Assembly (NCBI RefSeq): GCF_009883635.2
Contig: NZ_CP026115.2
Coordinates: 5,022,001-5,086,000 of the forward strand
DNA from: Pseudomonas putida
Lineage (GTDB): Bacteria; Pseudomonadota; Gammaproteobacteria; Pseudomonadales; Pseudomonadaceae
DNA: 64,000 bases
Reading direction: 5' to 3'
This document shows positions 63,525 through 64,000 of the stretch, piece after piece. Below the pieces are notes generated by a model. The model made no database searches. It saw only the letters and a program-made list of their open reading frames with translations, and was not told where the DNA came from. Positions within the stretch are counted from its first letter, which is position 1; each line of letters starts with the position of its first letter. Position numbers and translations under genes: made by a program.

Positions 63525-64000
63525 GTGTCCGATCAATCTGAAACCGGTGAGCACCACTTAATTGATAGCGGCCTGGCCTGCTTGGTCATGCTCGCGCGGT
63601 ATCACGACGTAGCGGTTTCTCCCGAACAACTGAGTCATGAGTTTGCAACCGATGGCAAGCCATTTTCAGTTGCCCAGATTCTGCAGGCATTCCAGCGCTT
63701 TCACCTGAGAGCCAAACATCGACGCACTGACCCAAAGCGTCTGGCGCACATGCCGCTGCCGGCCATCGCGGTGGACCGGCAAGGTGGCTGTTTCATCATC
63801 GCCCGGATGGAGGGCGAGCACGTGCTGGTGCAAGACCCGCGGGTTTGTGCGCCGCAAACCTGGACGCTGGCCGAGCTTGGGCAGCGCTGGGCCGGGGAGC
63901 TGATTCTGGTTCGCTCGGACGCTACCTTGCCTCGTGGGCTGGAGCGTTTTGACCTGACCTGGTTCATCCCGGCAGTGGTCAAACATAGGAAGTTGCTCGG
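63525..64000 (+). CDS. Type I secretion system permease/ATPase, N-terminal part (runs off the window)
   Basis: From GTG at 63525 an open frame reads to the window end (158 codons). The N-terminal domain (MSDQSETGEHHLIDSGLACLVMLARYHDVAVS, shown as the start region; ISHEF-like LSHEFATD; AFQRFHLRAKHRR; LPAIAVDRQGGCFIIARM; VLVQDP) is the C39-like domain of HlyB/LapB-type exporters. The peptidase Cys position is degenerate, as in RTX exporters that do not cleave their cargo. The transmembrane and ATPase domains lie beyond the window. The AT-rich 240 bases upstream should hold its promoter and contain a short dyad (CACTAC at about 63384, GTAGTG at about 63410). Confidence 0.8.
   Translation, partial: MSDQSETGEHHLIDSGLACLVMLARYHDVAVSPEQLSHEFATDGKPFSVAQILQAFQRFHLRAKHRRTDPKRLAHMPLPAIAVDRQGGCFIIARMEGEHVLVQDPRVCAPQTWTLAELGQRWAGELILVRSDATLPRGLERFDLTWFIPAVVKHRKLL

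Overview
The window is about 62-64% GC, densely coded and typical of a Pseudomonas chromosome, most likely the P. putida group. Supporting evidence is PcaI and PcaJ nearly identical to those I remember from P. putida, a levulinate (lva)-type cluster, a PA4780-like RIO kinase, a DUF2790 protein and REP-like palindromes. I see no rRNA, tRNA, CRISPR array or intact insertion sequence.

Layout. 1-8.8 kb: the start of a chemoreceptor gene, a perfect 54-bp inverted repeat, a Na+/H+ antiporter-family transporter, an orphan FecR-type regulator, an acyl-CoA dehydrogenase/acyl-CoA ligase pair and a divergent FixL/FixJ-like two-component system. 8.9-12.2 kb: a MarR-EmrA-EmrB drug efflux operon with a palindromic operator inside its promoter. 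12.3-18.1 kb: cupin, DMT exporter, putative porin, VOC protein, lipoprotein and a DUF3300-DUF2950 pair. 18.3-22.6 kb: cytosine permease, PucR regulator, cytosine deaminase and the ribosome-rescue hydrolase ArfB. 22.6-27.7 kb: an accessory region with an IS3 remnant, hchA overlapping a LuxR-type solo regulator, then a short run of decayed catabolic genes (SDR, SnoaL-like, acetoacetate decarboxylase, OprD-type porin) around one intact monooxygenase.

27.8-39.9 kb is an lva-like catabolic island organised around a sigma54 activator. The activator gene and a leftward operon (CoA ligase, DUF485 protein, ActP-like symporter, acyl-CoA dehydrogenase, terminator) lie on one strand. A rightward operon (APH-type kinase, DUF6285 partner, histidine phosphatase, ACAD10/11-like dehydrogenase, SDR) lies on the other. 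Both operons have a strong -24/-12 promoter, each with a TTTC-N5-TGAAA element about 115 bp upstream. The parts fit activation of a 4-keto or 4-hydroxy acid to its CoA ester, 4-phosphorylation, phosphate elimination and entry into beta-oxidation.

40-48.6 kb: LysR regulators, DUF2790 protein, quinone oxidoreductase, D-serine dehydratase and pcaIJ with two PcaR-like sites. 48.7-53 kb: a LysR-controlled betaine-type ABC importer co-oriented with a histidine ammonia-lyase-family protein that lacks the Ala-Ser-Gly triad needed for the MIO cofactor. I think this is the most notable find, because it resembles the MIO-free logic of ergothionase and suggests breakdown of a histidine betaine. 53.1-58.2 kb: nikABCDE behind a NikR box. 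58.2-64 kb: PACE exporter, second TorF-like porin, exported amidohydrolase, LysR regulator, RIO-like kinase and the start of a type I secretion ATPase.
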